Assembly: GCA_037447655.1 (NCBI GenBank)
Contig: JBBHKE010000752.1
Coordinates: 1 to 64,000, forward strand
Origin: Zygnema cylindricum
Taxonomy: Eukaryota; Streptophyta; Zygnematophyceae; Zygnematales; Zygnemataceae
Direction: 5' to 3'
Length of the DNA stretch: 64,000 bases
Shown: positions 10,197 through 20,065 of the stretch, piece after piece
Layout: the number at the start of each line of letters is the position of its first letter
How positions within the stretch are numbered: the first letter of the stretch is position 1
The notes under the pieces: generated by a model
What the model saw: the letters and a program-made list of their open reading frames with translations, nothing else
Databases searched by the model: none
What the model was told of the DNA's origin: nothing
Translations under genes and position numbers: made by a program

Positions 10197-10418
10197 GAAG
10201 CCAAGTTCTTGCAAAAGAGACTTCACACAAATTAACACTTTGATAGGAGAACAAGAGGCCATGTACTCAGCCTTGATAGTGGATTGAGAAAACAACTTTT
10301 GTTGCTTACTGCTCCAACAGCAAACACCATTCCTAACATGCAAAACGTATCCATATGTGCATCTCCTCAGAAGAGCATCCCCATAACTAGAAGCATCCCC
10401 ATAATTGGCATCACTCTG
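10197..10418 (-). pseudogene. Copia RNase H fragment, minus strand
   Basis: The reverse complement reads SDANYGDA, a duplicated YGDA, then RRCTYGYVLHV, CCWSSKQQKL, QSTIKAEYMASCS and VKSLLQELGF. It is a B/D-type RNase H piece without its ends. A plus-strand LTR starts at 10419 within the WSDA codons. Confidence 0.85.
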
Positions 10419-11440
10419 TTGAAATTAATAGATTTATAGAGTATTTTCTAGGTATAAATATGTTGGTATAAGAGGAAAAGAAAAGTACCGACAACCTGCC
10501 TCCACTTCCTCTCTCTAGCCCCCATACTTGTTGTAGTCACTGAAAGATAGAGAGGGTGGTTGAACCATGGCTGCCTTAGTGTAACAAACAGTTGTTTTTA
10601 GTAGGTTACTAAAAAGATACCTGACGGACCCAGGACTTGATCGCGGAACCTGCCATCCGCCAGGTTAGCCGGGATCTGTCAGCTTTATCTTATTAGACTA
10701 GGACCAATGCTAAATGCTATAGGGTATGATAAATATATATTTATTTAGGAGTGAACGAATTCATTTAACTGAAACTGTATACGGCATGCGTAGATACAGT
10801 TTTGTAAAAGTATGAAGTACAATACTATTTTGAAACGGGTACCGCGCATTTTGTTTCGATAGCGAAACGAATATCACAGAAGTATTTATGACGGCTGAGA
10901 TTGCGTTTTGGTTCATATCCAACGGCGCACATCATCGCCGGCATCTTGGAATGGTCACTTTGGCGTTTAGTGACGTGGCATGACCTGGCGCCACGTGGAG
11001 AGATAACATTTGGTCGCATAAATTCCGAGGAACGTACGGACGAGTGAAAAGTGGACACGCGTCCGCTTAATAGCCTTGTCGTACATCGGCCGTAGAAAAG
11101 GTACACCAGCAGTGATACTTCTTAGTACGGTACAATATTCTGATTGGTTCGTACTTCAGTAGATAGGAGTTATTTGAGGGAATCAGGACTTAGAGAATTT
11201 TGGTAGGTAGTCACCTCTCTCTTAGAGAGTTTGTACAAATTGACATTTTTTATTGCCTCATAACTTATCGCCTAGTTGGGCGTTTTTAAAGATTCTTTTT
11301 CCTATGGACTCAAGGGAGTCCATGCTGCACAAAGATGCAGTTAGATTGTCTGCTTGTCCGCTTTGGTAGCAGTGGTTGCCATTGAAAGTGGGTTAGATAA
11401 TTCTTGTATTGTGTAGTCTAATGGAGGACACAGAATTGCA
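10419..11440 (+). repeat. Family B 5' LTR (1,022 bp)
   Basis: It runs from TGTTGAAATTAATAG to CAGAATTGCA and is followed by a perfect primer site. Visible parts are the TATTTTCTAGGT box, the U3 hairpin (10505-10563, stem CTCTCT/AGAGAG-type), CCATGGCTGCC, a decayed tRNA-like module (10622-10700) and the U5 hairpin with the gag ATG at 11421. The five bases before it are CACTC, but the distal end of the element is missing, so a target duplication cannot be checked. Confidence 0.88.
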
Positions 11441-12745
11441 GGTTATGGGCCCACCCTCTAGGGTGCCCATCTTGAATGGAATAGAGTTTATCTATTGAGA
11501 AGCCATGATGACAAGAGCTTTGTGTGAAAAACAATACTGCGGTATTGTTAGTGGACAAGTAAAACTTCCACCTCACGGAACACCACCGAGATTTGGTGGA
11601 GTAAGGTTTTCTGTAGCAACATCTGCTGCAGCAGAGGAGGTAGATGACGGGGACAGCAGTGTGTCCAAAAAAAGGAAAGAAATGAAGACACCTCTTACTC
11701 TTATTGCTCCTATTCTCACGACACCCGGAGCGGTGATTGTGAAGACCGTGGAGACCGATACTCAAATGTGGGAAGACACCAACATGGCAGACAAGAACTT
11801 CATTCTGAGACACCTCACACAAGCTTTGGCAACTCCTCACCATCACGTTTACAAGGCCGAGGAGTTGTGGGTGAGTTTGACAGAGATCTATAAAGTTGGT
11901 ACAATTCAGGAGCTCCAATTGGTAGAGCAAAAGTTGGGAAATTATACTTACAAAGGGGGAAAGATGTTGGACTACTGTAATGATCTTTCTTGTTTGTATA
12001 TGGAGATGGAGAGTGCCGGATGGACAGGTACAATGAAGATGAAGGTTAACACTCTTATCATGAAGTTACCCGACGAGTATGAGAATATAGTGTACAGAGT
12101 ACAGGATATGACCGATAGTTCATGGAAGTGGAATATAGTGGTCCGTATGATACTTGTGTAGGAGAACACGATTGAAATCAGGAGAGGAGGAAAGAGCGTT
12201 CAAGCTCTAGCCGTCGGAGGGGACAGGTGGAAACCGGACTCGAAAAAACCATACAAAGGAGAAAGAGTTCAACCTGGAAGACCGAGGCCCCCAAAGGGCC
12301 TAGGTCATTTTGCAAAAAGTCGGGACACTTTATCGCGTATTGTGTCAAGCTATCGGAGCTGAGGCTCCAAAAGAACCATGGAGGAGGTTTTTGCGGAGGA
12401 AAGAAAAAGGCACTTTTGGTCACAAAGGTGACAGGAGAGACCGAAGACGAGTCATCTGAGGAGGATGGCGAGCTTTTTCTTGACGAGAGTCTGGAGGAGA
12501 AGGAGATCCCTCGGAGACAGAAGTGTGCCCTTGGAGCAATTCGGGAAGCTCCACAGGAAGGATGGATCATCGACTTAAGTGCATCCATGCATATGTGTCT
12601 TGACAAGGATCTCTTCACTTAAGCTAAAGAAAATCCCTACTGTAGAAATAGAGTATGGGGATGGGAGAGTGGTTACTACAGATCTAGTGGGATCAGTAGA
12701 TCTAAAAGTCTTAGTAGAGGGTAAGACTTCTATACTCACATTTCA
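11421..12745 (+). pseudogene. Family B copia gag and protease start, truncated
   Basis: Gag begins at the ATG in the LTR (MEDTELQVMGPPSRVPILNG). It has a Trp-to-stop change in the FIYW motif near 11496, then continues through ALCEKQYCGIV, PPRFGGVRFSV, DKNFILRHLTQALATPHH and NTLIMKLPDEYENIVYRVQ to a stop at 12159. After a frameshift the zinc knuckle (FCKKSGHFIAYC) lacks its first Cys, and the protease motif reads IIDLSASMHM in place of IIDSGASMHM. The sequence stops abruptly at about 12745 in VEGKTSILTF. Confidence 0.88.
11441..11453 (+). other. Copia-type primer binding site
   Basis: GGTTATGGGCCCA is directly after the LTR terminal CA and in frame with gag (QVMGP). Confidence 0.85.
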
Positions 12746-12870
12746 ACACTTTGTCTGACCTGTGTCTGATTCCTGTGGAAAAGGTAGCTTAAGTATTTTC
12801 CCTAAGGAGCAACCATCACAGGCAGTTAAGCTTATGTATTTTCCCTAAGGAACAACCATCACAGGTAGGT
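12746..12870 (-). repeat. Junction with a ~45-bp tandem duplication
   Basis: A 38-bp phrase containing TATTTTCCCTAAGG is present twice (about 12787-12824 and 12834-12871). On the minus strand the right copy encodes the zinc segment CDGCSLGKIHKL of the gag-pre-integrase domain. About 40 bp to its left (12746-12786) match nothing I recognise. Confidence 0.6.
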
Positions 12871-13320
12871 TTTAACTGGCTGATCTGTGAGAGAAACACC
12901 TTCTATTTTGCCAACATTTACCATTTTTCTCAAGTAATTCTCACAATTAACATGTCTTAACCTCTTATGACATAACTCATTTTTAGACACAACACTCAAG
13001 TAGAGAACATCATTTTCCTTAGAATAACCCATATCCATGCGATAAATTTTGCTTTTGTCTCTAGTTCTTATGACTTCTACCTTTTCTAGCTTGTTGATAA
13101 CCTGCCTACCCACTTTAAAGGTGACCTCAAACTAAAAAAGTAGAAAACATAATCCTTTTGAAGTCTAGAACATACAATACATTATGAAGTGTTCTATTAA
13201 TTGACTTTCCTCCTATATCTACCAGCAAAGAAACATCCCCCTGAGCAGTGTAAAGAAACATCACCTTCAGCAGCTGTTTGGAAACTCATGCTAGAAACAT
13301 AATAGATATTCTTTGCAGGT
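12859..13320 (-). pseudogene. Family A copia protease end and gag-pre-integrase, minus strand
   Basis: The minus strand reads ISTFVV-type protease C-terminal sequence (VLYVLDFK), then VEVIRTRDKSKIYRMDMGYS, LCHKRLRHVNCENYLRKMV and, past a stop, CDGCSLGKIHKL. These are the segments that precede integrase in copia polyproteins. The integrase is absent because the element is broken at about 12786. Confidence 0.8.
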
Positions 13321-14490
13321 GTAGCTTTCAGATTAGTAAAAATTGCCTTGTTCCATCACATGTGGGCCGATGCACCGGTGTCCATGATCCATCCGGCATC
13401 CTTTGAGCTCTCCATTGCTATCGTCATAGCAAATAGTTCCGATTCATCTTGGTCATTGAAGCTCAAAGACTCATCTTCCTCAGTTACACACGAAGAAAAC
13501 AAAGAATTATTTTGTAAGTTACTTTCAAAGAAGCCTTGGTTAAACTTACTCTGCTGCCAACCTGGCCAATATAAACCTGTCTCAATTTCCTTTTTAAGTT
13601 TAGGGCAGTACCTGTAGCAAAAAACTTTCTCTAAACAATTAAAACATGCATTAAAAGACTGTCTATTTTGGCCTTGATTTAACCGATTAAACTTACCCTA
13701 CTTTTGATTAAACTGATTTCACTGCTGATTAAATTGATTTATGGGCTGGTTAAATTGACCTCTCTTGACAAAGTCTGTGTTAAAAGTCTCTACCTGCTTT
13801 TCTCCATTAAGGACTCTAGATGTAGCTTCCTCCGCTAATCTAATATTGATTGCTAACTCAAGTGTACAGGTAGATTTATCATGTTGTTTCAGCCTGCATC
13901 TTTCATACTGCTAGGAAGACCTCTAGTTACCAAAGCTGCCTCCTGAAACTCAGGAAAGGTGCCACCATAACATGCATGGGCATCAATAAGATCTCGAAAG
14001 TTATCCGTATATTCGGCCATTGTTCCCCCGAGTATTTGTAGTCCCAGATTTTTCGTGCCAACAGAAGTTCCTGTTGAACATTTGCTTTTACGTATAATGC
14101 TTTGAGTGATATCCAGATATCAATCGTTTTCTTCATTTTCACGTTTTCTTCATTTTCATTCGTGACGTAAACAGATTCTCCGAGAGACATAGCTTCATAG
14201 TATTATGAGCTTGTGAATTTTTCTTTGCCCATGTTGGATCAGTTTCATCAAGTGATCCATCCAAAATATCCAACAAACCTGTAGTCTCAAAGTATGATTC
14301 AACCATATCCGCCCAGTAAGCATATTTTTGTCCATTGAAGATAGGAATTCTTGAAGTCAGGCCCATAACCTCTATGACAACTGGTTCAGGTTAAGTTGCA
14401 CCAGTAGTTGTAGAAGTAGACATGACCTGTTGAACTATGACAACTGGTGCAGGTTGAGCTGCAGCAGTAAATGTAGAAGTAGACATGACT
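13321..14490 (-). pseudogene. Family A copia gag and protease active site, minus strand
   Basis: Gag opens with two tandem copies of an MSTST...PAPVV leader, the second containing a stop. It continues VMGLTSRIPIFNGQKYAYW, DILDGSLDETDPTWAKKN and, after frame changes, IWISLKALYVKANVQQELLLARKIW. Near 13600-13660 the nucleocapsid knuckle reads CFNCLEKVFCYRYCP, in which the His ligand position is Phe. The protease motif GWIMDTGASAHM is intact (about 13390). The region just before it is Ser/Asp rich. Only fragments stay open. Confidence 0.83.
14358..14370 (-). other. Copia-type primer binding site of family A
   Basis: The minus strand reads GGTTATGGGCCTG, one or two bases from the sites in families B-D. 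It lies about 40 codons into the gag frame. That implies that the N-terminal MSTST leader is encoded by the LTR. Confidence 0.7.
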
Positions 14491-15395
14491 AAAACAAAAG
14501 CTTAACAAGAGTCCCACCAAATACCACTTTTTCACTTACTACAAAAACTGACCCACAAGTCCAATTTACATCAAATTCACCATACAAGTAAATCACCATA
14601 CATGTTGTCAATTCCCAAAATTACAGCATAATTGAACTAATAAACCATAAGATATAGAGTCTACAAGTCTCCAAAAAAATGCCCTTAGATTTCCATATTC
14701 CCAAAACTTGATACCAAAATATTTCTAAGTCCTAAACCTTATACACTAAGTGAGTATCTACTGCTCACTGACCAATCAGGGAAATATTAGCACTTTCAGG
14801 TGCCTGCACCATAGTAGCACTGTACTGTAGTACGACAGAGTATCTAACGTACTTCCAAAACTTATTTGCAACTTGCCTAAAACTAAATAGTGAAACACTA
14901 TTTCCTAATGCACTACACTACAAAATCCCGTTTTTTCAAGTATTCCCAATTTGGCGCCATACGAATAATGTTGTTGTTTAGTGAGCATCTGCCAAATAAA
15001 TCAGATCGGTTGTGGTCAACTTGTACGAATCGTTGGAGTGCTTACGAAGCTCCTTGTCACTTGTGGTCCCCACTCATATCGAAGCCATTAGTTTGGTTAA
15101 CATCAACGTGTGGCATTTATTTGTTTCCCAGATGTTTGGTTCAATTTCCGTTTGTCCGGTTTACAAAATTCCCTCGCTCGATGTGTGACATATGTTCAGA
15201 ACCATTCCGCAATTTTTGCGTTATCTGCAAATGTCGACGCGTGTCTCTGTGACCGTACGATACACTCTAGGGTTGCTATTTCACTTTCACACTATTTAAG
15301 GTAAGTATTACAGCTGAGATTGGACCAAAAATATTCGAAGTCCTAAACCTCCCCTCACAGCTCTATCTACTGAGGAAAATGCTTTTAAACCAACA
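14371..15395 (-). repeat. Family A 5' LTR, minus strand
   Basis: It is the inverted counterpart of the LTR at 758-1759, starting TGTTGG at 15395 and running to the primer site at 14370. The two copies are about 1 kb each and clearly homologous throughout, with many substitutions and small indels. Confidence 0.8.
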
Positions 15396-16044
15396 AGAGT
15401 TTGGTTTTAATTCAAAATTGTTGATGGTACGCATATTTATGGCGCTCTCTCACGCACACATTTTTTGACTTCCATTTCACACAACTTAAAATACAACTCA
15501 TGGATAACGACTATAAGACCAAACTATCAACCTTACTCCTAAAACATAAAATGACAAATATCGAAGTCGTACTGAGTGATTTTTCCACTAACCATAACAT
15601 ACAATATATATAAAAAGTGCATAAAAAATACTAAACATAACATACCAAACCGAACTAAAACACTAATCATAGTAATTAATTAATTCACATAATGTCAATT
15701 CAAACTTTCCCCTATGAGAGGAGCGTTAACTTACACAGAGTGTTCACCAATATATATAGAAGATCAAGCAAAACTTTTACTTACAACATAGTCACACATA
15801 ATCATCACTATTACACAAAGGGCTCGAAAATTCTCATATATGAAGCTGAAGCTTTTCTCTTTATTTTCACACTCAGAAGTTCCCAATACAATTTTTTTTA
15901 CGAAGACTAACTATTAGCTTCGTACAATAAGAAATATATAAACTTGCAAAGACGTTCTACCGTGACACATAATAATATTCCTTCATCAAACAAAATCTAT
16001 AAAACGAACACGTTGACATATATAAGAAGTAACCTCCTACAACA
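15396..16044. other. AT-rich stretch, nothing recognised
   Basis: About 650 bp, AT-rich with several ATATATA runs. It has no LTR similarity, no convincing open frame and no repeat structure that I can see. Confidence 0.5.
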
Positions 16045-16606
16045 GTATGAGAAGGTACATCGGCCAATGTCCTTCTTTGTACGGCCATTCTACGACATGG
16101 CTTTCAAGGTGACGCTTGTCAGATCAAGAGCCATGTTTCCTCCTCCCATCTTCTCCAGTGTCCAATAATGTGGCGCCAGGCATCGCGTGACTCTATCTCC
16201 GAAAGCCGCCAAAAGTTCATTCCGGGTTGGCGGCTGCAACGACGACCGTCCGATTAAATATATTTACACGGTTCGGATTCGCGTCCGTGCATGAATCGTT
16301 TCACATGCGCCTTTTTGCCAGTTTGTTTGGTTAAATGAATTAGCTGTCGCGTAACCGTTTATATAATCATCAAACCCAATATGTGCATCGATTCATCAGC
16401 CACTGAACGGATAGTGCGGCAGGCTATATGTGGACTATGCAGGACCTAGGATCAAATTCGGGCCAGTCATACTTTTTGGTTTAGTGTCCCGTATTCCAGT
16501 CTGCCATCTTCCGACAAACGAGGAAGCCATGGTTTTCTCTGATCCTCTCTCTCTATAGAGTCTAACTAATATAGATAAGTGAACTATTAATTATTCCTTC
16601 TCAATA
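16045..16606 (-). repeat. Family C LTR U3 portion, minus strand
   Basis: It is the inverted family C U3, from the ATGTACCTT/GTACATCGG region at the left to the LTR start at 16606, where TGTTGA has become TATTGA. It abuts a plus-strand family C LTR, giving a head-to-head pair. Confidence 0.8.
16396..16464 (+). other. tRNA-like module in LTR
   Basis: It lies on the plus strand because the LTR is inverted. It has ACTGAACGGATAGTGCGGC in the D-arm position and AGGATCAAATTCGG in the T-arm position. The D-stem is eroded. Confidence 0.45.
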
Positions 16607-16611
16607 GTCAA

Positions 16612-17426
16612 AAGGTGGCAGACTGGAATAGAAGACACTTTTCCAAAAAGTTGGATTGGGCCGAATCTGATCTTGGATCTTGGGTCTTGCATAGTCAAGA
16701 AAAACCTGCCTCCTTATCCGTTAAGTCGTTGTAGAATCGATACACTTATTGGGTTTGATAAATATATATACAGTTACGCAACGGCTAATTCATTCAACCG
16801 AACAAACTGACAAAGAGGCGCAAGTGAAACAATTCATGCACGGATACGAATCCGAACCGTGTAAATATATTTGATCGGACGGCCGTCGTTGCAGTCGTTA
16901 ACTCGGAATGAAGTTTTGGCGGATTTTGGAGATAAAGTCACGTGATGCCACGTGGCGCCACATTATTGGAGACTGGACTAGATGGGCGAAAGAACCATTG
17001 CACCGATCTGACAAGCGTGACAAGCGTCACCTGGAAGGCCATGTCGTACAATGGCCGTACACCAAGTACATCGGCCAATGTACCTTCTAGTACTGTATAG
17101 TCTTCCTATTGGTCTAGGGTTTAGTAGTAAGTAGCTGTGAGTAGGCAGACTAGGACTTAGTGAAATTTAGCCACCTCTCTCTGGGGAGCTTGTAACTATA
17201 AAGGTAATCTTTGACCATTGATAACTAACTGCTCAAGGGAGCAAATTCAGTGATTCTTTTTGTGTTCGGCTCAAGGGAGTCGGGCCCTCACAGAGGTGAG
17301 AATGGTCAGAATATTTGTGTGCCAGGGTGGCATTTATTCAGTGGGAAAGAGGAAGCGGCAAGCATTTTCCTAGAGGTTTTGTATAGGATGTATACTCTGT
17401 GGGCTAACAGAGGCCACAGAGCTTCA
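16612..17426 (+). repeat. Family C LTR, plus strand, missing its first ~110 bp
   Basis: It begins in mid-U3 (GGCAGACTGG), runs through the tRNA-like module (16658-16733), the R region and the U5 hairpin (CTCTGTGG/CCACAGAG), and ends CTTCA before a primer site with one change (CGTTATGGGCCCA, 17427-17439). Only about 10 bp of gag follow before unrelated sequence at 17447. Confidence 0.82.
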
Positions 17427-17439
17427 CGTTATGGGCCCA
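17427..17439 (+). other. Copia-type primer binding site, one mismatch
   Basis: It reads CGTTATGGGCCCA, so the first G is changed to C. It lies directly after the family C LTR. Confidence 0.65.
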
Positions 17440-17446
17440 CCCTCTA

Positions 17447-18047
17447 AAAAAGTCACGCACAGGCTCGAAACGTGTAGTGGGTTTTTTTTTTGGGTACTCC
17501 GCACAAAAAAATTGTCAAAAACTTCCGACACTTGCAACAGCAACTACCAATTCGCTTGCCTCATGGGACTTATTTAAAATCACCTCGTGAGGTGATTTTA
17601 TATAAAGTTTGAAGATGAGCTGGAAGGACGCAAAAGTGGGTCGAAACGCGCTAAACGACAAACTGTTGTACATATAAAGTTTCAAGGTAACGCAACTTGT
17701 ACGGTGGTAATTTCATTTTTTTGGTACGTCTGCGGATTTTCACGTTTTTTTCTAAATTATGGAGGAAAACGACAAAAAATAACTAACTTTAGCACATGGG
17801 AAAGTGCCCTTATGGTGTGATCAATTTGCGCTCTTACTTTTGTACGACGCCTGACTTATTGTACTTGTTGGTTCGCATGTGATAGGTATATTAGGACTTA
17901 CGCGTTTTCGTGAAGTCTTATCTTTGTAAGAGGGGAAATATTCCGTTGATTTATATTTATCTTTTGATGGAGTGCTTTCTTGTCTTCATCTTTGCTTCCG
18001 CATTCTTTTCTGTTCATCCTTCAGTCATCTTGTGTATCAATCCTTCA
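17447..18047 (+). repeat. Probable LTR of a divergent copia (family E)
   Basis: The segment precedes a primer-like site and a copia gag, so it should be or contain the 5' LTR. It ends AATCCTTCA. It has a near-perfect 26-bp palindrome at 17575-17600 (TAAAATCACCTC and its complement around GT). It shares no LTR phrases with families A-D. The left boundary is unknown. Confidence 0.45.
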
Positions 18048-18049
18048 TT

Positions 18050-18060
18050 TGGTATCGGAG
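18050..18060 (+). other. Plant-type primer binding site
   Basis: TGGTATCGGAG differs by one base from TGGTATCAGAG, the common plant LTR-element site complementary to the 3' end of initiator tRNA-Met. Family E therefore primes differently from the neighbouring copia families. Confidence 0.6.
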
Positions 18061-18099
18061 AAGGTGTGCTCCTTTAAGAGTGTGTAAAGGTGTGCCGCC

Positions 18100-19169
18100 A
18101 TGGGGGGAAAAAAGAAAAAGTCTAATTCTTCTACTTCTCCAATCGTTGCTCCTTGACCGGATCCATCGGATCTACCAGATAAGTCCGATTCATCTCCAGA
18201 TCTGAGTGTGAAAGACTTCCGCTTCGGAGGGGCAACCTTTGATGCGGCTTCCCCCTCCAATCCACTTCCACAAGGAGAGGAAGAGAAAAAGGAAGGGGTA
18301 GTTTTGACCGAAGATCGCCTCAAAGAATTGTTTGAAGGCTTCTTAACTCATGTAGATCAACGGATCTTGAATGCTAACCGAAAGGGGAAGTTCAAGTCGG
18401 TAGAGGATCCAATCTTTGATCCTTTAGAGGTGGCCTCGGATGGAGGGGTGGAGAACAACGATGAGATAAGGGAGATTCTCGCAAGGGGAAGCTTGTGATC
18501 GAGAACGATTCCGATCTTGATTACGAATCCGATGATGAGGTGCCAATCCCTTCAATGCAAGGAAGATCGTTCTCTTTAATGGATCTAATTATGAAATTTG
18601 GAAGAAATACATTAAAGCTCAATTATTTGTCCGTCTCCTTTGGATGGGGAAGAGAAGATGCCTACCGTAGTCCGAAGGTTCGCCGGCTATGGAAGAAGAA
18701 TCTAGCCGCCATTGTCCGTCTTGTGCAATCATGCACCGCTTCGGTGCATGACCAATTTCTCACTCGAGACACGGCTCACGAGTGTTCGAAGGCTCTTGAG
18801 GGTCAATTTGAGAAAGGTCTTCAAAAAAAGGTCCAATATGCCTATTCGGATTTTATTCAATTTAAAATAAAATCCAATGAATTGATTGATGGCGCCATTA
18901 GAGATACAACATCATCGTGGAGAAACTCTCGAATAATGGAAGAATCATCATAGAGGAGGATAAAGTGACCGGTTCAATTAACTCTCTTCCCGACAATCTC
19001 ACCTCACCTACCTAAAGGAGATCCTTTGGGCTCAAAATAATCCGAGCTACGAATTTGTGGTGAATTATCTCAAAACAATTAAGAGAAATCGTGGAGTTCC
19101 TTTCAAGGCTTCTGCCTCCGGAGGATCTCTCGGCGTAGCCTCTCAAGAATCGGCGGATCTACACTTGTA
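18100..19169 (+). pseudogene. Family E copia gag, broken
   Basis: It opens MGGKKKKSNSSTSPIVAP and meets an early stop. It continues DEIREILARG, then in another frame LFNGSNYEIWKKYIKAQLF, the classic copia gag motif, followed by LWKKNLAAIVRLVQSC, the DTAHECSKALEGQFEKGL helix and, after further frame changes, SINSLPDNLTS and a short tail ending near 19168. This is the capsid core (UBN2-like). There is no protease or pol after it. The acidic stretch ENDSDLDYESDDEVP precedes the capsid. Confidence 0.78.
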
Positions 19170-19945
19170 ATATATTTCTTACACTATTGATCCTCTGTAC
19201 TTCAGGCGAATGTACATCCATATACAATTTGCTGAAAGAATATACACTACTTTTTTTTTTTTAATTTAATCTGGAGCACTTTTTTTTTTTTTTTGAATCT
19301 GCACCACTTTCGAAGCACCTGTGACTTCTCTCTTTCGCTTCATAATAGTCAACATCGTTCACATTAAAAATGTAATTACAAAAATACGTAAAAAAAAAAA
19401 CAAAATTTCTCCAAACACATGATAAGTTTCACAAAATTTAAAATAAAGTAATCTGAGGTGGTCTATTTATTGCCCGGTTATACACATTCTTTACAAAACT
19501 GGAATATAAAAAAATCCTCCCATTTTGTAAATTGACAACCTTTTAATACAGCCAAAAAAAAGAAAGCTCAAAGAAAAAAAATCAATATCCTTTTCCTAAA
19601 AAATCCTCTACCTAGAGATTTCTCACGTCTTTGTACAAAAACTTTTCATCATAACCGAGAAAATGACAAATTTAAGCTTATAACTACAAAATTATACGCC
19701 ATTCACCCTAAAAAAAACAGTCGATTTCAAAGAAAAACTCAAACTTCGAAGAAAACTCGATCAATTTCGAAAAAATCGCGTCGATTTCAACGGAATCTCG
19801 ATCAAATTCGACAAAATCTCAATCAATTTTGAAGAAATCTCCATAGATCTCCATAGATTCTCCATAATTCTCAATAAACTCTCAATAAACTCTTGTTAAT
19901 TGTTCAAAAATCCATTTAACTCAAAAAAAAACTCATAGATCCCAT
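19170..19945. other. AT-rich 3' flank of PAM16 with degenerate short repeats
   Basis: There are poly-T runs at 19250-19295. At 19720-19905 lies a degenerate array of TCGATCAATTTCGAAAAAATC-like and AATCTCCATAGAT-like phrases with a period near 25-30 bp. I see no open frame. Part of it should be the 3' UTR and terminator region of the minus-strand gene. Confidence 0.5.
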
Positions 19946-20065
19946 TTATTTCTCGGCTTTCTCTTCTTCTTTTGTAGCCTCGAGACATTCTTTTGCCCTC
20001 TGTACTTTCGATTGAATATAAAAAGATCCATTCTTCTCATTACTGTCGTAAAGTCGTTGGTATCT
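19946..20065 (-). other. PAM16: PAM16 exon 4
   Basis: 120 nt including the TAA stop, with acceptor TTTTTTAAACAG. It encodes RYQRLYDSNEKNGSFYIQ and the rest of the J-like domain plus a charged tail. Confidence 0.93.

Noticed and set aside
11418-11930. 170-residue minus-strand frame over family B gag
   Set aside because: It is the antisense shadow of gag. Other long frames opposite gag or RT were left out for the same reason.
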